A stretch of DNA of 64,000 bases, from contig NZ_JACVXD010000001.1 in NCBI RefSeq assembly GCF_014596975.1, forward strand, positions 616,928 to 680,927. Reading direction: 5' to 3'. This document shows positions 47,436-56,753 of the stretch, piece after piece. The notes below the pieces were generated by a model, which saw only the letters and a list, made by a program, of their open reading frames with translations, had not been told where the DNA came from and did no database searches. The stretch comes from Aestuariibaculum marinum. Lineage in GTDB: Bacteria; Bacteroidota; Bacteroidia; Flavobacteriales; Flavobacteriaceae. Every line of letters starts with the position of its first letter. The stretch's first letter is position 1. The position numbers and the translations under genes are program-made.

Positions 47436-48095
47436 ATGAATATATCTAAGCATATAGAATATACTCTGTTAAAACCTACAACAACAGAACGTGAAATTAT
47501 CGACCTTTGTTACGAAGCTATTCAAAACGATTACTACGGCGTCTGCATAAATAGCTCTTATGTAGCTTTAGCTCGTCAGCTTCTGGAAAACTCCCCTACG
47601 AAAGTCTGTTCTGTTGTTGGATTTCCATTTGGAGCAATGTCTACCGATGCTAAAGTATTTGAAGCCAAAAAGGCTATCGAAGATGGTGCTGAAGAAATTG
47701 AAATGGTAATAAACCTAGGGTTCCTTAAAAGTAAAAATTACGTGTCTGTTTTAAAAGATATTAGCGATGTTAAAATGGCAATCGGGAACACCACTTTAAA
47801 GGTTATTTTAGAAATTTCAGAATTAAATAAAAACGAAATAATAAAAGCTTGTGAAATTTGCTTAGATGCTAATGTCGATTTCATTAAAACCTCAAGTGGC
47901 TTCTCAAAGGGAGGAGCTACGCTAACCGCTACAAAAATCATTAAAAAAACCATAAAAGACGCTGCTAAAATAACAGCTTCAGGGGATATTGAAGACCTTG
48001 AAACCAGCATGAAATACCTGGAAGTTGGCGTGCATCGTATCGGCTTCAATGCTCTTTTAAATAAGAAAACAAAAAAAGCTAGACCTATCTCCTAA
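47436..48095 (+). CDS. DeoC-like aldolase paralogue with altered active site
   Basis: A 219-residue protein of the deoxyribose-phosphate aldolase family. The Schiff-base lysine is kept (DFIKTSSGF, K151), but the proton-relay lysine (KASGG in active enzymes) is T180 (TASGD), the catalytic Asp is E89 (EEIEMVINLG), and the phosphate-binding RIGTSAG motif is RIGFNAL. The N-terminal DHTLLK is EYTLLK. It is therefore probably not a normal DeoC; it may act on another substrate or have lost activity. The intact paralogue follows at 48235. The long leader is structured, which suggests its own regulation. Confidence 0.8.
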   Translation: MNISKHIEYTLLKPTTTEREIIDLCYEAIQNDYYGVCINSSYVALARQLLENSPTKVCSVVGFPFGAMSTDAKVFEAKKAIEDGAEEIEMVINLGFLKSKNYVSVLKDISDVKMAIGNTTLKVILEISELNKNEIIKACEICLDANVDFIKTSSGFSKGGATLTATKIIKKTIKDAAKITASGDIEDLETSMKYLEVGVHRIGFNALLNKKTKKARPIS

Positions 48096-48125
48096 TTAGG
48101 CAGCGCTTTATAAAACACCTTACTC

Positions 48126-48196
48126 TAGTTCAGTAAACACAATACCTTCTTGCGTTATTTTTTTTACACGTAATTTGTATTATATTTACTGAACTA
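48126..48196. repeat. Long inverted repeat between the two deoC genes
   Basis: TAGTTCAGTAAA (48126-48137) and TTTACTGAACTA (48185-48196) are perfect 12-base complements 47 bases apart. They could be two operator half-sites or the arms of a leader hairpin before the second deoC. Confidence 0.55.
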
Positions 48197-48234
48197 TTTA
48201 TACACACTTCTTTTTAGTATAACCGCAACATATT

Positions 48235-48882
48235 ATGACACACCTTAGCAGTTATATCGACCACACCCTTTTAAAACCTACAGCTACAGAAGCTGAGATT
48301 ATAAAACTATGTGAAGAAGCTAAGAAATTCCGATTTTTCTCGGTGTGTACCAACAGTTATTTTACAGCACTGACCAAAGAGCATACAAAAAACAGCAACG
48401 TAAAAGTTTGCACGGTGGTCGGCTTTCCCTTAGGTGCCATGAGTACCGAAGCTAAAGTTTACGAAACCATACAAGCTATGAAGGATGGCACCGATGAAAT
48501 AGATATGGTTATAAATTTAGGCTTACTGAAAGCTAAAGACTATACCGGCGTTGTTAGAGATATTGCATCAGTAAAAAACAGACTACCTAACAATGTATTA
48601 AAAGTTATCATAGAAACCTGCTATTTAACGGATGACGAAATTATAAAAGCCTGCGAGCTTAGCATTCAGGCTGGTGCAGACTTCATAAAGACCTCTACAG
48701 GTTTTGGGCCACACGGTGCAACCCTTGAACATGTGAAATTAATGAAGACTACCTCTAATGGTCGTGTAAAAATTAAAGCCTCAGGAGGTATAAAGGATTT
48801 TAAAACAGCCATTGAATACATTAAAATAGGCGTAGATCGCATAGGCACATCTGCCGGCATCACAATCGTTACAGGAAAGTAA
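48235..48882 (+). CDS. deoC: Deoxyribose-phosphate aldolase
   Basis: A 215-residue DeoC with a full active site: D90 in DEIDMVINLG, Schiff-base K152 in DFIKTSTGFGPHGAT, K181 in KIKASGGI, and the phosphate loop RIGTSAG. It splits 2-deoxyribose-5-phosphate to acetaldehyde and glyceraldehyde-3-phosphate in nucleoside catabolism. It follows an altered paralogue, from which it is separated by a 139-base gap with a long inverted repeat. It ends 1 base from the convergent pxpC. Confidence 0.95.
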   Translation: MTHLSSYIDHTLLKPTATEAEIIKLCEEAKKFRFFSVCTNSYFTALTKEHTKNSNVKVCTVVGFPLGAMSTEAKVYETIQAMKDGTDEIDMVINLGLLKAKDYTGVVRDIASVKNRLPNNVLKVIIETCYLTDDEIIKACELSIQAGADFIKTSTGFGPHGATLEHVKLMKTTSNGRVKIKASGGIKDFKTAIEYIKIGVDRIGTSAGITIVTGK

Positions 48883-48883
48883 A

Positions 48884-49735
48884 CTAATACTCCAACATTT
48901 TAAACTGCATCTTATCTCCTGTAAATTTTTGAGACAAACAATTAATTGAAGATTCCTTAAGCTGTAATACTCTTGGGTACCCTCCCGTAGTTTGGCAATC
49001 TCTCATCAAAACGATTAATTGACCTGAAGGCGTCAATTGCACTGTACCAGGAAGCACAGGAGAGGTTATAATTGGCTCTAAATTATTCTCAAAACTCTCC
49101 TCAAACTGATAAGCCATACGGCTATTGTTTTTAGAAATAGTGTATTTAGAAGACATTAAAACAGACTGCTGCTCAGGGGTCAGCAAATCAAATTCGGGGC
49201 CTTTAAACACTTCCAATACATTACCTTTAAAATTATCAATCTTAACTTTAATTAATGAATTCTTTTTTATTGAAAATAAATTATTTACATCAATTTTAAT
49301 ATAATCGTTTTTCAACAAAACACTTTGTTCCGTAACGCCTTTATACATGCTTCTACTCCCCAAGACCTCTTCAGAAAGAATCCCTCCTAACACAGCCAGA
49401 TAACCTCTAACTCCTTTTTTTAATCTTCCAAACGAAAGCACATCTCCTTTATTTATTTCAACAGGCTTATTTTGCTGAATGTTTTCGTTATTAATTTTCG
49501 GAGAAATATCAGCGCCTGTAATACAAATAAACGTATTACATTCAAATTGTAAAGTAAGACCTAAAACCGTCATTTCAATAACTGCTAAATCTGGAGCATT
49601 ACCTAAAATTACATTAGCTAATCCTGCCGAATAGCGATCCATAACACCAGAATATGGCACACCATATTGCTGACAATTGAATCGCCCAAAATCCTGAATA
49701 CTGGAGTAAAACCCCGGTTTTAAAACTTTAATCAC
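48884..49735 (-). CDS. pxpC: 5-oxoprolinase subunit C
   Basis: A 283-residue protein of the biotin-dependent carboxyltransferase/KipA-like family. GFYSSIQDFGRFNCQQYGVPYSGVMDRYSAGLAN at the start (in part: SIQDFGRF, GVPYSGVMD) and QTTGGYPRVLQL near the C-terminus are typical of PxpC. With PxpA and PxpB it hydrolyses 5-oxoproline to glutamate using ATP. It overlaps pxpB by 8 bases. Confidence 0.93.
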   Translation of the reverse strand: MIKVLKPGFYSSIQDFGRFNCQQYGVPYSGVMDRYSAGLANVILGNAPDLAVIEMTVLGLTLQFECNTFICITGADISPKINNENIQQNKPVEINKGDVLSFGRLKKGVRGYLAVLGGILSEEVLGSRSMYKGVTEQSVLLKNDYIKIDVNNLFSIKKNSLIKVKIDNFKGNVLEVFKGPEFDLLTPEQQSVLMSSKYTISKNNSRMAYQFEESFENNLEPIITSPVLPGTVQLTPSGQLIVLMRDCQTTGGYPRVLQLKESSINCLSQKFTGDKMQFKMLEY

Positions 49736-50459
49736 TAATCACCTCGCTTTCCATCTGATATACCCCTGCATCAATTAAGACTTTTATATCATGATACTCA
49801 TTGATTGATATTGGCTTAAACTTTATCCTGTCACCAGGCGCAACAAAACATGGTGATTTTTTATTCACATCAAATAAAGAAACAGGTGTATTTCCAATAA
49901 CATTCCAACCACCGGGACTAGCCATTGGGTAAATTCCTGTTTGATTACCTCCAATAGCCACAGCTCCTTTTTCAATTTGTAAACGTGGTGTTGATTTTCT
50001 AGGTGTATGAAGTTTACCATCCAGACCTCCGAGATATAAAAAGCCTGGTAAAAAACCAACGAAGTAAGTAGTATAAACAACCGCAGAATGCAAATCGATA
50101 ATTTCAGATTTTGACATGTTTTTTTCTAAAGACAACTCGCTTAAATCTATCCCAAAAGCATCATCATAACAAACAGGAATTATCCATTGTCGAAAGTTCT
50201 GTTCTATCGCTTCTATTTCTGTATTATAGATTTTATTTATAGTTGATACTTCTAAATCATAATTTTTTAAAACAAAACCATAAACAACTAATAATGAACA
50301 GTATGATTGTTTTATTTCAAGTATTTGTTTAAGGCATAATTTTTCTATTTTAGATTTAAAATCAAGAACATCTCTTAAGATATTTTCATTAATTTCCTGC
50401 GGCCATTCAATTAAAATAGCTCGTTCTCCATAGGGTTTATATGCTAAATTATATGTCAT
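49728..50459 (-). CDS. pxpB: 5-oxoprolinase subunit B
   Basis: A 243-residue KipI-like subunit. The cyclophilin-like C-terminal part has YTTYFVGFLPGFLYLGGLDGKLHTPRK (in part: GFLPGFLYLGGLD) and GAVAIGGNQTGIYPMASPGGWN, both classic for PxpB/KipI. It partners with PxpC in the oxoprolinase complex. It lies 4 bases after pxpA and overlaps pxpC, so the three genes form a tight operon. Confidence 0.94.
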   Translation of the reverse strand: MTYNLAYKPYGERAILIEWPQEINENILRDVLDFKSKIEKLCLKQILEIKQSYCSLLVVYGFVLKNYDLEVSTINKIYNTEIEAIEQNFRQWIIPVCYDDAFGIDLSELSLEKNMSKSEIIDLHSAVVYTTYFVGFLPGFLYLGGLDGKLHTPRKSTPRLQIEKGAVAIGGNQTGIYPMASPGGWNVIGNTPVSLFDVNKKSPCFVAPGDRIKFKPISINEYHDIKVLIDAGVYQMESEVISD

Positions 50460-50463
50460 AAAC

Positions 50464-51204
50464 CTAATAAATTTTTACCCCTTTTTCCTCAAGCCTTTTC
50501 CATAAATTTTCAACCAATTTAATAGCCTCTGAATTGTCGCCATGTACACAAACCGTATCAACTCGAATAGGCACATTTGTACCGTCAATACTTTTAACTT
50601 CTCGCATTGAAATCATTCTGTACACATGTTCAAACATATCATCAACATCATGAATCAAGGCATCCTTTTTTACTCTTGAAACTAAAGACAAGTCGTCATT
50701 ATAATTTCTATCAGCAAACACTTCATAAACAATAGGGATGTTATGCTGAACCGCCAAATCGGCTATTACCGACCCATAAGGCACATACAACTGAACAGGC
50801 GTAGCATATGTTTTTAAAACCTCAATAACAACTCCGGCGAGTTTTTTATCGGCCGCAGCCATATTATATAAAGCGCCATGGGGTTTTACATGATGCAAAC
50901 TTACCTGCTCTTCTCTTAAAATCTTCAATAAACCATCTACCTGATGTTTTAATGATTCAAACAAAGCTGCATAAGGCATTTCCATAGCCTGACGTCCAAA
51001 ATTTTCTTTATCAGGAAACGATGGGTGTGCTCCAACTTTTACCTGATGCACTTTGGCTAATTTCACAACCTTCCGCATCGTACCTTCATCGCCAGCATGT
51101 CCGCCACATGCAATATTACATGAAGACAAAAACGGCATTAATTGCTCCTCATTATCTACACCCTCACCCACATCTGCATTAATATCTACGTGAAACAATT
51201 CCAT
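50464..51204 (-). CDS. pxpA: 5-oxoprolinase subunit A (LamB/YcsF family)
   Basis: A 246-residue LamB/YcsF protein. DINADVGEGVDNEEQLMPFLSSCNIACGGHAGDEGTMRK (in part: NADVGEG, NIACGGHAGD) and VKPHGALYNMA are family hallmarks. PxpA is the metal-dependent part of the 5-oxoprolinase complex. It is the first gene of the pxpABC operon. The upstream 258 bases to the divergent lipoprotein hold no clear -7 box on either strand. Confidence 0.95.
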   Translation of the reverse strand: MELFHVDINADVGEGVDNEEQLMPFLSSCNIACGGHAGDEGTMRKVVKLAKVHQVKVGAHPSFPDKENFGRQAMEMPYAALFESLKHQVDGLLKILREEQVSLHHVKPHGALYNMAAADKKLAGVVIEVLKTYATPVQLYVPYGSVIADLAVQHNIPIVYEVFADRNYNDDLSLVSRVKKDALIHDVDDMFEHVYRMISMREVKSIDGTNVPIRVDTVCVHGDNSEAIKLVENLWKRLEEKGVKIY

Positions 51205-51462
51205 ATTCTTTAAATTTCAACAGCTAATCTATTAAACAAAATTTTTAAGGTAAACGAAGGTAGCTATATCTCAATTCAAAAACAAAACAAGTAGGATTTA
51301 GACAAACGCCAAACCAACAAAACTTTACAATCAACTTAAAACATAACACTATACAACTCATAAACAATCTATTACATTTTTATTAAAAAAAATCCTTTTC
51401 AGTCAACGCAACGTTTTTTAATTCTTCTCATCTACTAATTAAATTAAAACATTTAATAAACT

Positions 51463-51987
51463 ATGAAAAAGACCATTTTACTTGTAAAAAGCTTGATGCT
51501 AACTGGAATTTTAGCTGTAAGTTGTAACGATGACAACGACTATAAATGTCCGGAAGCTTTTACAGGCGAATTAACAGAAACCGAAACTAACTTTACAGGG
51601 CTTTGGAAACTAAAAAGTATTGTTACCGAGGAAGAAATTGACTTAACAGATGATGACATTGATAACCCTACAACCGATTTATTTAGTCAGTTTACAGAAT
51701 GCCAACAGGATGTTGCTTACAACTTTAATAACGATCGCAGCTATAGTTATTTAGCCGGAACAACTGTAACAGATTGCGAAAACAAACAAACCATTTCTGG
51801 AACCTGGGAATTAAATGAAGCTTCTGTTTTATCTCTTGTAGTAAGCTGCGCTAAACAATCAAGCATTATAGAAGTAAACGAAACCAATACCGAGTTTACT
51901 ATCGAAACGACATACAATTTTGTTGATGTTAATGACATAAGTGTAACTTCCGTAACAACATCGACTTACGAGAAGGAAACAAATTAA
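51463..51987 (+). CDS. Lipocalin-like lipoprotein
   Basis: A 174-residue lipoprotein: signal with lipidated Cys in ILAVSCNDD (Cys 21), then an acid-rich linker. The segments FTGLWKLKSIVTEEE, CQQDVAYNFNNDRSYSY and ISGTWELNE match the lipocalin-like domains frequent in Bacteroidota (lipocalin_4/5 type). Several cysteines may form disulfides. The ligand is unknown. It is monocistronic with a terminator. Confidence 0.82.
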   Translation: MKKTILLVKSLMLTGILAVSCNDDNDYKCPEAFTGELTETETNFTGLWKLKSIVTEEEIDLTDDDIDNPTTDLFSQFTECQQDVAYNFNNDRSYSYLAGTTVTDCENKQTISGTWELNEASVLSLVVSCAKQSSIIEVNETNTEFTIETTYNFVDVNDISVTSVTTSTYEKETN

Positions 51988-51999
51988 AAACAATTGATT

Positions 52000-52031
52000 A
52001 AAGAGTAAAGTTTAGGCTTTACTCTTTTTTT
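52000..52031 (+). terminator. Terminator after the lipocalin-like gene
   Basis: AAAGAGTAAAG pairs with CTTTACTCTTT around a 6-base loop, then T. It also lies at the end of the convergent comM-like gene. Confidence 0.9.
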
Positions 52032-53565
52032 ATCCCAACCACCCTTCTCTATCTAAACTCCGATACTGAATTGCTTCACTAATATGCGATCCGTTTACAT
52101 CTTCCGAACCTTCCAAATCTGCAATGGTTCTGGATACTTTCAAAATTCTATCGTAAGCTCTAGCTGATAAATTTAATCGCTCCATAGCCGTTTTTAACAA
52201 TGTTTTTGATGCGTCATCCAACACACAATATTTCCTTATTTGCTTGGTATTCATTTGTGCGTTATAATGAACTGAATCAGATTCCAAAAATCGTTTTGTT
52301 TGAATAACTCTAGCCTTAGTTACTCGTTTTCTAATCTCTACCGAAGATTCACTCTTTCTATCTTCAGAAAGCTTTTCAAACGGCACCGGAGTGACTTCTA
52401 TATGAATATCAATACGATCTAACAGTGGCCCGGAAATCTTACTTAAATACCGTTGCATCTCTGCTGGACTCGACGTTACGGGCGCATCCGGATCGTTAAA
52501 ATAACCACCAGGGCTCGGATTCATACTCGCTACCAACATAAACGACGACGGGTACGTTACCGTGAACTTCGCTCTGGAAATCGTCACTTCCCGATCTTCC
52601 AACGGCTGCCTCATCACCTCTAACACCTCTCGTTTAAACTCGGGTAATTCATCCAGAAACAATACACCGTTATGAGACAAGGATATTTCACCAGGCTGAG
52701 GATAGCTCCCTCCACCGACTAAAGCAACATTGCTAATAGTATGGTGTGGACTTCGAAAGGGACGTTGTGCCATCAATCCACTGTCTTTAACCCGACCAAC
52801 AACCGAATGTATTTTTGTCGTTTCTAAAGCTTCATGAAGCGTCATAGGCGGCAAAATACTAGGTAAGCGTTTTGCCAACATGGTTTTTCCCGCTCCAGGC
52901 GGACCAATTAAAATAATATTATGTCCTCCCGCAGCCGCTATCTCCATACAGCGTTTAATACCTTCCTGCCCTTTAACATCACTAAAATCAAACTCAGGGA
53001 ATTCTAAGTTTTTATAAAACTCATCTCTTGTATTAATAACGGTTTGCTCAAGCGACTCACCTTTATCAAAATAATCAATCACTTGTTTAATATTCTCTAC
53101 GCCGTAAATCTCAAGATTATCAACTATAGCCGCTTCTTTTGCATTTTGAACAGGAAGAATAAATCCTTTAAACCCTTCTTCTCGCGCTTTAACCGCGATA
53201 GGAAGCGCACCTTTTATAGGTTGTAAACTTCCATCCAATGAAAGTTCACCCATAATTAAATATCTATCTAAATTTTCTGCATTAATTTGTTTGGATGCTG
53301 CCAGAATACCAATCGCCAAAGTTAAATCGTAGGCACTGCCTTCTTTTCGCAAATCGGCAGGCGCCATATTGATTGTGATTTTCTTACCCGGGATTTTATA
53401 GCCGTTATTCTGCAGCGCAGCCGCAATGCGATAATTACTCTCTTTAATCGCATTATCTGGTAAACCTACCAAATGGTAGCCAATACCTGAATCAATATTA
53501 ACCTCAACAGTGATTGTGGTGGCTTCAACACCAAAAACGGCACTTCCAAATACTTTTTTTAGCAT
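52030..53565 (-). CDS. YifB/ComM-type Mg-chelatase-like AAA ATPase
   Basis: A 511-residue protein with an N-terminal Lon-protease-like ChlI domain (1-165), a central Mg-chelatase AAA module with [14 protein letters not shown] and LFLDELPEF, and a C-terminal helical domain. This is the YifB/ComM architecture; ComM is a hexameric helicase that helps branch migration during DNA uptake in other bacteria. Length and motifs are intact. No competence genes are adjacent. A role in recombination is inferred from the family. Confidence 0.95.
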   Translation of the reverse strand: MLKKVFGSAVFGVEATTITVEVNIDSGIGYHLVGLPDNAIKESNYRIAAALQNNGYKIPGKKITINMAPADLRKEGSAYDLTLAIGILAASKQINAENLDRYLIMGELSLDGSLQPIKGALPIAVKAREEGFKGFILPVQNAKEAAIVDNLEIYGVENIKQVIDYFDKGESLEQTVINTRDEFYKNLEFPEFDFSDVKGQEGIKRCMEIAAAGGHNIILIGPPGAGKTMLAKRLPSILPPMTLHEALETTKIHSVVGRVKDSGLMAQRPFRSPHHTISNVALVGGGSYPQPGEISLSHNGVLFLDELPEFKREVLEVMRQPLEDREVTISRAKFTVTYPSSFMLVASMNPSPGGYFNDPDAPVTSSPAEMQRYLSKISGPLLDRIDIHIEVTPVPFEKLSEDRKSESSVEIRKRVTKARVIQTKRFLESDSVHYNAQMNTKQIRKYCVLDDASKTLLKTAMERLNLSARAYDRILKVSRTIADLEGSEDVNGSHISEAIQYRSLDREGWLG

Positions 53566-53630
53566 ACATCTTAATTTTCTCTTATAAATGTAAGAAAAGT
53601 ATTTTAAACGATTCTAAAACAAGAATCAAC

Positions 53631-53658
53631 AAAAAAATCCCGCATAAAGCAGGATTCC
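53631..53658 (-). terminator. Terminator of the nitrate uptake operon
   Basis: AATCC-CGC pairs with GC-GGATT with one C-A mismatch, and on the minus strand is followed by T7. It lies just beyond the porin gene that ends the operon. Confidence 0.6.
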
Positions 53659-53708
53659 GTTAGGGTCAATAAAAATTATTCTCTCAATTTATATAGACAC
53701 TATTTTTA

Positions 53709-54977
53709 TTAGTTTAAAAATTTAGGTTTAAGTACTAACATCGCCCATGCCCAGTTTTGACCATCGGCAGCAGCATCTTCAGAAACACCTTTTAGCGCAT
53801 ACATGCCATCGGCAGCAAACATTTGCGAATACCCCATAACCAAAGCATAACCTTTAAATTGCTTTTTAAACACTAAATCAATTTCTGTTCCCAATGCTTT
53901 ATCTCCACTTGGTAAATCCTGTTCTCCACTAAAGTTTAAAGCTTTCACTAATAAACTTGAGGTTTCACTCAGCTTAAAGTTTGCACTTACATGCACATCA
54001 AATAATCCCACTGAGTTTGCATGATTGCCTACGTAGAAATAATCCATAAACCCGTTAAATTTATGATTGGTTCCATATAACGGAAAGAACGCTCCAGTTT
54101 CACCTGCATCGCCATCATTACCACTTATAATTTCAAGACCTGCACCTAAACCTACTTTAGAAGATGCTTTAAAACTTAAATCAAGACTTACTAAATACGC
54201 ACCTTTTACATCAACTTCACCTTGTCTTTGTCCGGTTTGAAGAAATGCATTTGCAGCTATTCCAAAACCTCCTGCTTTGTAATCTAAATGTGTTCCAAAG
54301 GTTTGAAGGTTACTTGTTCCGTCTGGCGCATCAGTATCATCGAATTCCTGAAACCCATTATTCATAAATAATAAACTACCTGATAATTTTTCCCAAGATT
54401 GGCTTAAATGCGCCATTTGCATGGTTTTATAAGAGAAAAAACCTGTTGTATTATACCCTGTTCCTACATTTACGAATCCTGTTGGATGCGAATAATCCTG
54501 ATTGAAAGCAAATGCTACATCCAATGCAAATTTTTCCTTTTTATATTTTAACAATGCAGCATCATGATTACGACCTTGTTGCGCCCAGTCTAATCCACCT
54601 AAAATTCTTTGATCATCATAAGATAATACCTGACGCCCTAGTTTAGTCGTCCAACCTGAACCTAAATTAAGTTCTGCCCAAGCTTGAAATACCGCGAAAG
54701 AGTTATTTTGATCGTAAGGTAAAATCTGTCTGTTTTCACCCCAAACCATTACATCTTGTAAGCTTAAATAAAATTTATAAGACTCAGTTGCAAAACCTGC
54801 ATTTAGTCGCGCTCTAGCCGATATACCAAAACCTGCATCGGCATCATCAGCAATAAGACCCCCAAATCCATGACGGTATTCAGCTCTTGGCCGGAATTCT
54901 CCGTCTAAAGTAAATTGCGCATGCACAAATTGTAAGCACCCTAATAATAGCCCTAGAATTACATATTGTTTTTTCAT
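53709..54977 (-). CDS. Alginate-export-family outer-membrane porin, probable nitrate porin
   Basis: A 422-residue outer-membrane barrel: signal MKKQYVILGLLLGCLQFVHA, then GEFRPRAEYRHGFG, a common opening of the alginate_exp family, KLGRQVLSYDDQRILGGLDWAQQGRNHDA in the middle (in part: LGRQVLSYDDQRILG), and strands to the C-terminus. This family includes AlgE but also many small-anion channels. It follows the ABC ATPases by 60 bases, so nitrate or a related anion is the likely cargo; that is inference from context. An unrelated substrate cannot be excluded. Confidence 0.8.
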   Translation of the reverse strand: MKKQYVILGLLLGCLQFVHAQFTLDGEFRPRAEYRHGFGGLIADDADAGFGISARARLNAGFATESYKFYLSLQDVMVWGENRQILPYDQNNSFAVFQAWAELNLGSGWTTKLGRQVLSYDDQRILGGLDWAQQGRNHDAALLKYKKEKFALDVAFAFNQDYSHPTGFVNVGTGYNTTGFFSYKTMQMAHLSQSWEKLSGSLLFMNNGFQEFDDTDAPDGTSNLQTFGTHLDYKAGGFGIAANAFLQTGQRQGEVDVKGAYLVSLDLSFKASSKVGLGAGLEIISGNDGDAGETGAFFPLYGTNHKFNGFMDYFYVGNHANSVGLFDVHVSANFKLSETSSLLVKALNFSGEQDLPSGDKALGTEIDLVFKKQFKGYALVMGYSQMFAADGMYALKGVSEDAAADGQNWAWAMLVLKPKFLN

Positions 54978-55037
54978 GTGTTCGTTTTTAAGTTAAAAAT
55001 TGGTTAGTTTGTTTTTATTTGGTTTGTTTTTCTGTTT

Positions 55038-55862
55038 TTAATGCTCTAAGAAATCAATAAGATGTTTTCTGTATTTATAATAATCGTCATGCTCTAGAAC
55101 TGCTTTTCGGGTTCTTGGACGTTCAAAATCGATATTTAGTATATCTCCGATTTTAGCTTTAGGACCACTGGTCATCATTACCACACGATCTGCTAAAAAG
55201 ATTGCTTCATCCACATCATGCGTAATCATCACCGCTGTAATTTTTTCTTTATTCCAGATTTCAATTAAAATATCCTGAAGTTCGCCACGTGTTAAAGAAT
55301 CTAACATCCCGAAAGGCTCATCTAACAACAATACTTTTGGTTTTATCGCGAAAGCTCTAGCAATACCTACACGTTGCTGCATCCCCTGAGATAGATCGGA
55401 TGCTTTTTTATGGAAGGCATCTTCTAAACCTACTTTTTGTAAATAGTATTTAGCGATATCTGTACGTTGTGCTTTGGTAGCATGCGGAAATACCTGATTA
55501 ACTCCTAACATCACATTTTGAAGTGAAGTCATCCAAGGCATTAAACTTGGCGCCTGAAAAATGACGCCTCGATCTGGCCCTGGCCCTTTAATATGATGCC
55601 CTAATACCGAAATATTGCCTCCTGAGATTTCATTTAGACCAGCAATCATCGACAACATGGTAGTTTTACCACATCCTGAATGCCCAATAATGGTTACGAA
55701 TTCTTCTTTCATAATCTGAAGATTTAAATCTTCAAGAACGACATAATCGCCTTTAGGTGTTGGGTACACTTTTTTCAGATGTTTCAAATCCAACATCACA
55801 TCTTCATGAAAGGCTATACCGTTTTCGGTTACTATATCTGTATGTTCTGTATTTGTAATCAT
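55038..55862 (-). CDS. ABC transporter ATPase, nitrate type (NrtD-like)
   Basis: A 274-residue ATPase. Walker A GHSGCGKTTM, signature LSQGMQQRVGIARA and Walker B VLLLDEPFGMLD are complete. The nitrate/sulfonate/taurine ATPase family fits; the C-terminal FERPRTRKAVLEHDDYYKYRKHLIDFL matches NrtD-type ends. It pairs with the second ATPase upstream and the permease. Here two half-ATPases serve the transporter without the substrate-binding fusion seen in NrtC. It lies 11 bases after the first ATPase. Confidence 0.9.
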   Translation of the reverse strand: MITNTEHTDIVTENGIAFHEDVMLDLKHLKKVYPTPKGDYVVLEDLNLQIMKEEFVTIIGHSGCGKTTMLSMIAGLNEISGGNISVLGHHIKGPGPDRGVIFQAPSLMPWMTSLQNVMLGVNQVFPHATKAQRTDIAKYYLQKVGLEDAFHKKASDLSQGMQQRVGIARAFAIKPKVLLLDEPFGMLDSLTRGELQDILIEIWNKEKITAVMITHDVDEAIFLADRVVMMTSGPKAKIGDILNIDFERPRTRKAVLEHDDYYKYRKHLIDFLEH

Positions 55863-55873
55863 AGTTTTTCGTA

Positions 55874-56719
55874 TTAAAAGTGTCCGACAAAGCTCTTTGG
55901 GGTTAAATCTGGTAATTCATAAACTTCCTGTTCTACCGATTTACGCTCATTTCCTATATCCATTAAGTATTCGATAATCGCATTTCTCGTTTCTTTAAAA
56001 TTCGCATTATCGTTAAGCTCGGTTTTATCACGCGGACGTTCAATATCAATTTTAAACTCCGGGCCTAAAGTCGCTTTTGGCCCCGGACGTAGCGGAATAA
56101 TGCGGTCGGCCATATAAATGCCTTCATCTACATCGTTAGTTATCAATAAAGCAGTTCGCTTCTCCTTTCCCCAGATATTTAAAATTTCATCCTGAAGATT
56201 CCCTCGCGTTAACGCATCTAAAGCCCCTAGTGGTTCGTCCATAATAATCATCTCTGGTTTCATCGCTAATGCTCTGGCTACAGCTACACGCTGACGCATC
56301 CCTCCTGACAACTCTTTAGGTCTTTTATTAATGGCCGGCGTTAAATTCACCATCGCTACGTATTCTGAAACGATCTCATGAAGTTCTTTTTTACTTTTTT
56401 TCGGAAAAGCTTCTTTTACAGCCATGTATATATTTTGACCAACAGTCAACCATGGTAATAGTGAGTAATTCTGAAAAATCACACCACGCTCATGACTGGT
56501 TCCTAAAACGGGTAAGCCTTTAAAAAGCACTTCACCTCGTGTGGGTTGCAATAAACCATTAATCAGGTTCACCAATGTTGTTTTACCACTTCCGGTAAAC
56601 CCAACGATCGCCACAAACTCACCTTCTTCGATTGATAAATTGATATTTGAAAGCACCTCGGTTGCATGATCGCCTTGTCCGTAGGTTTTGTATACGTTAT
56701 TTAATTCTAAGTATGCCAT
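55874..56719 (-). CDS. ABC transporter ATPase, nitrate type (NrtC/D-like)
   Basis: A 281-residue ATPase with Walker A GFTGSGKTTLVNL, signature LSGGMRQRVAVARA and Walker B MIIMDEPLGALD. It is a paralogue of the next gene and together they would form a heterodimer on the permease. The C-terminal KIDIERPRDKTELNDNANFKETRN tail is of NrtC/NrtD type. It lacks the C-terminal sensor domain of cyanobacterial NrtC. It follows the permease by 34 bases. Confidence 0.9.
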   Translation of the reverse strand: MAYLELNNVYKTYGQGDHATEVLSNINLSIEEGEFVAIVGFTGSGKTTLVNLINGLLQPTRGEVLFKGLPVLGTSHERGVIFQNYSLLPWLTVGQNIYMAVKEAFPKKSKKELHEIVSEYVAMVNLTPAINKRPKELSGGMRQRVAVARALAMKPEMIIMDEPLGALDALTRGNLQDEILNIWGKEKRTALLITNDVDEGIYMADRIIPLRPGPKATLGPEFKIDIERPRDKTELNDNANFKETRNAIIEYLMDIGNERKSVEQEVYELPDLTPKSFVGHF

Positions 56720-56753
56720 TTTCTTTAAGTTTTAAATATTAATATGCTACTTA

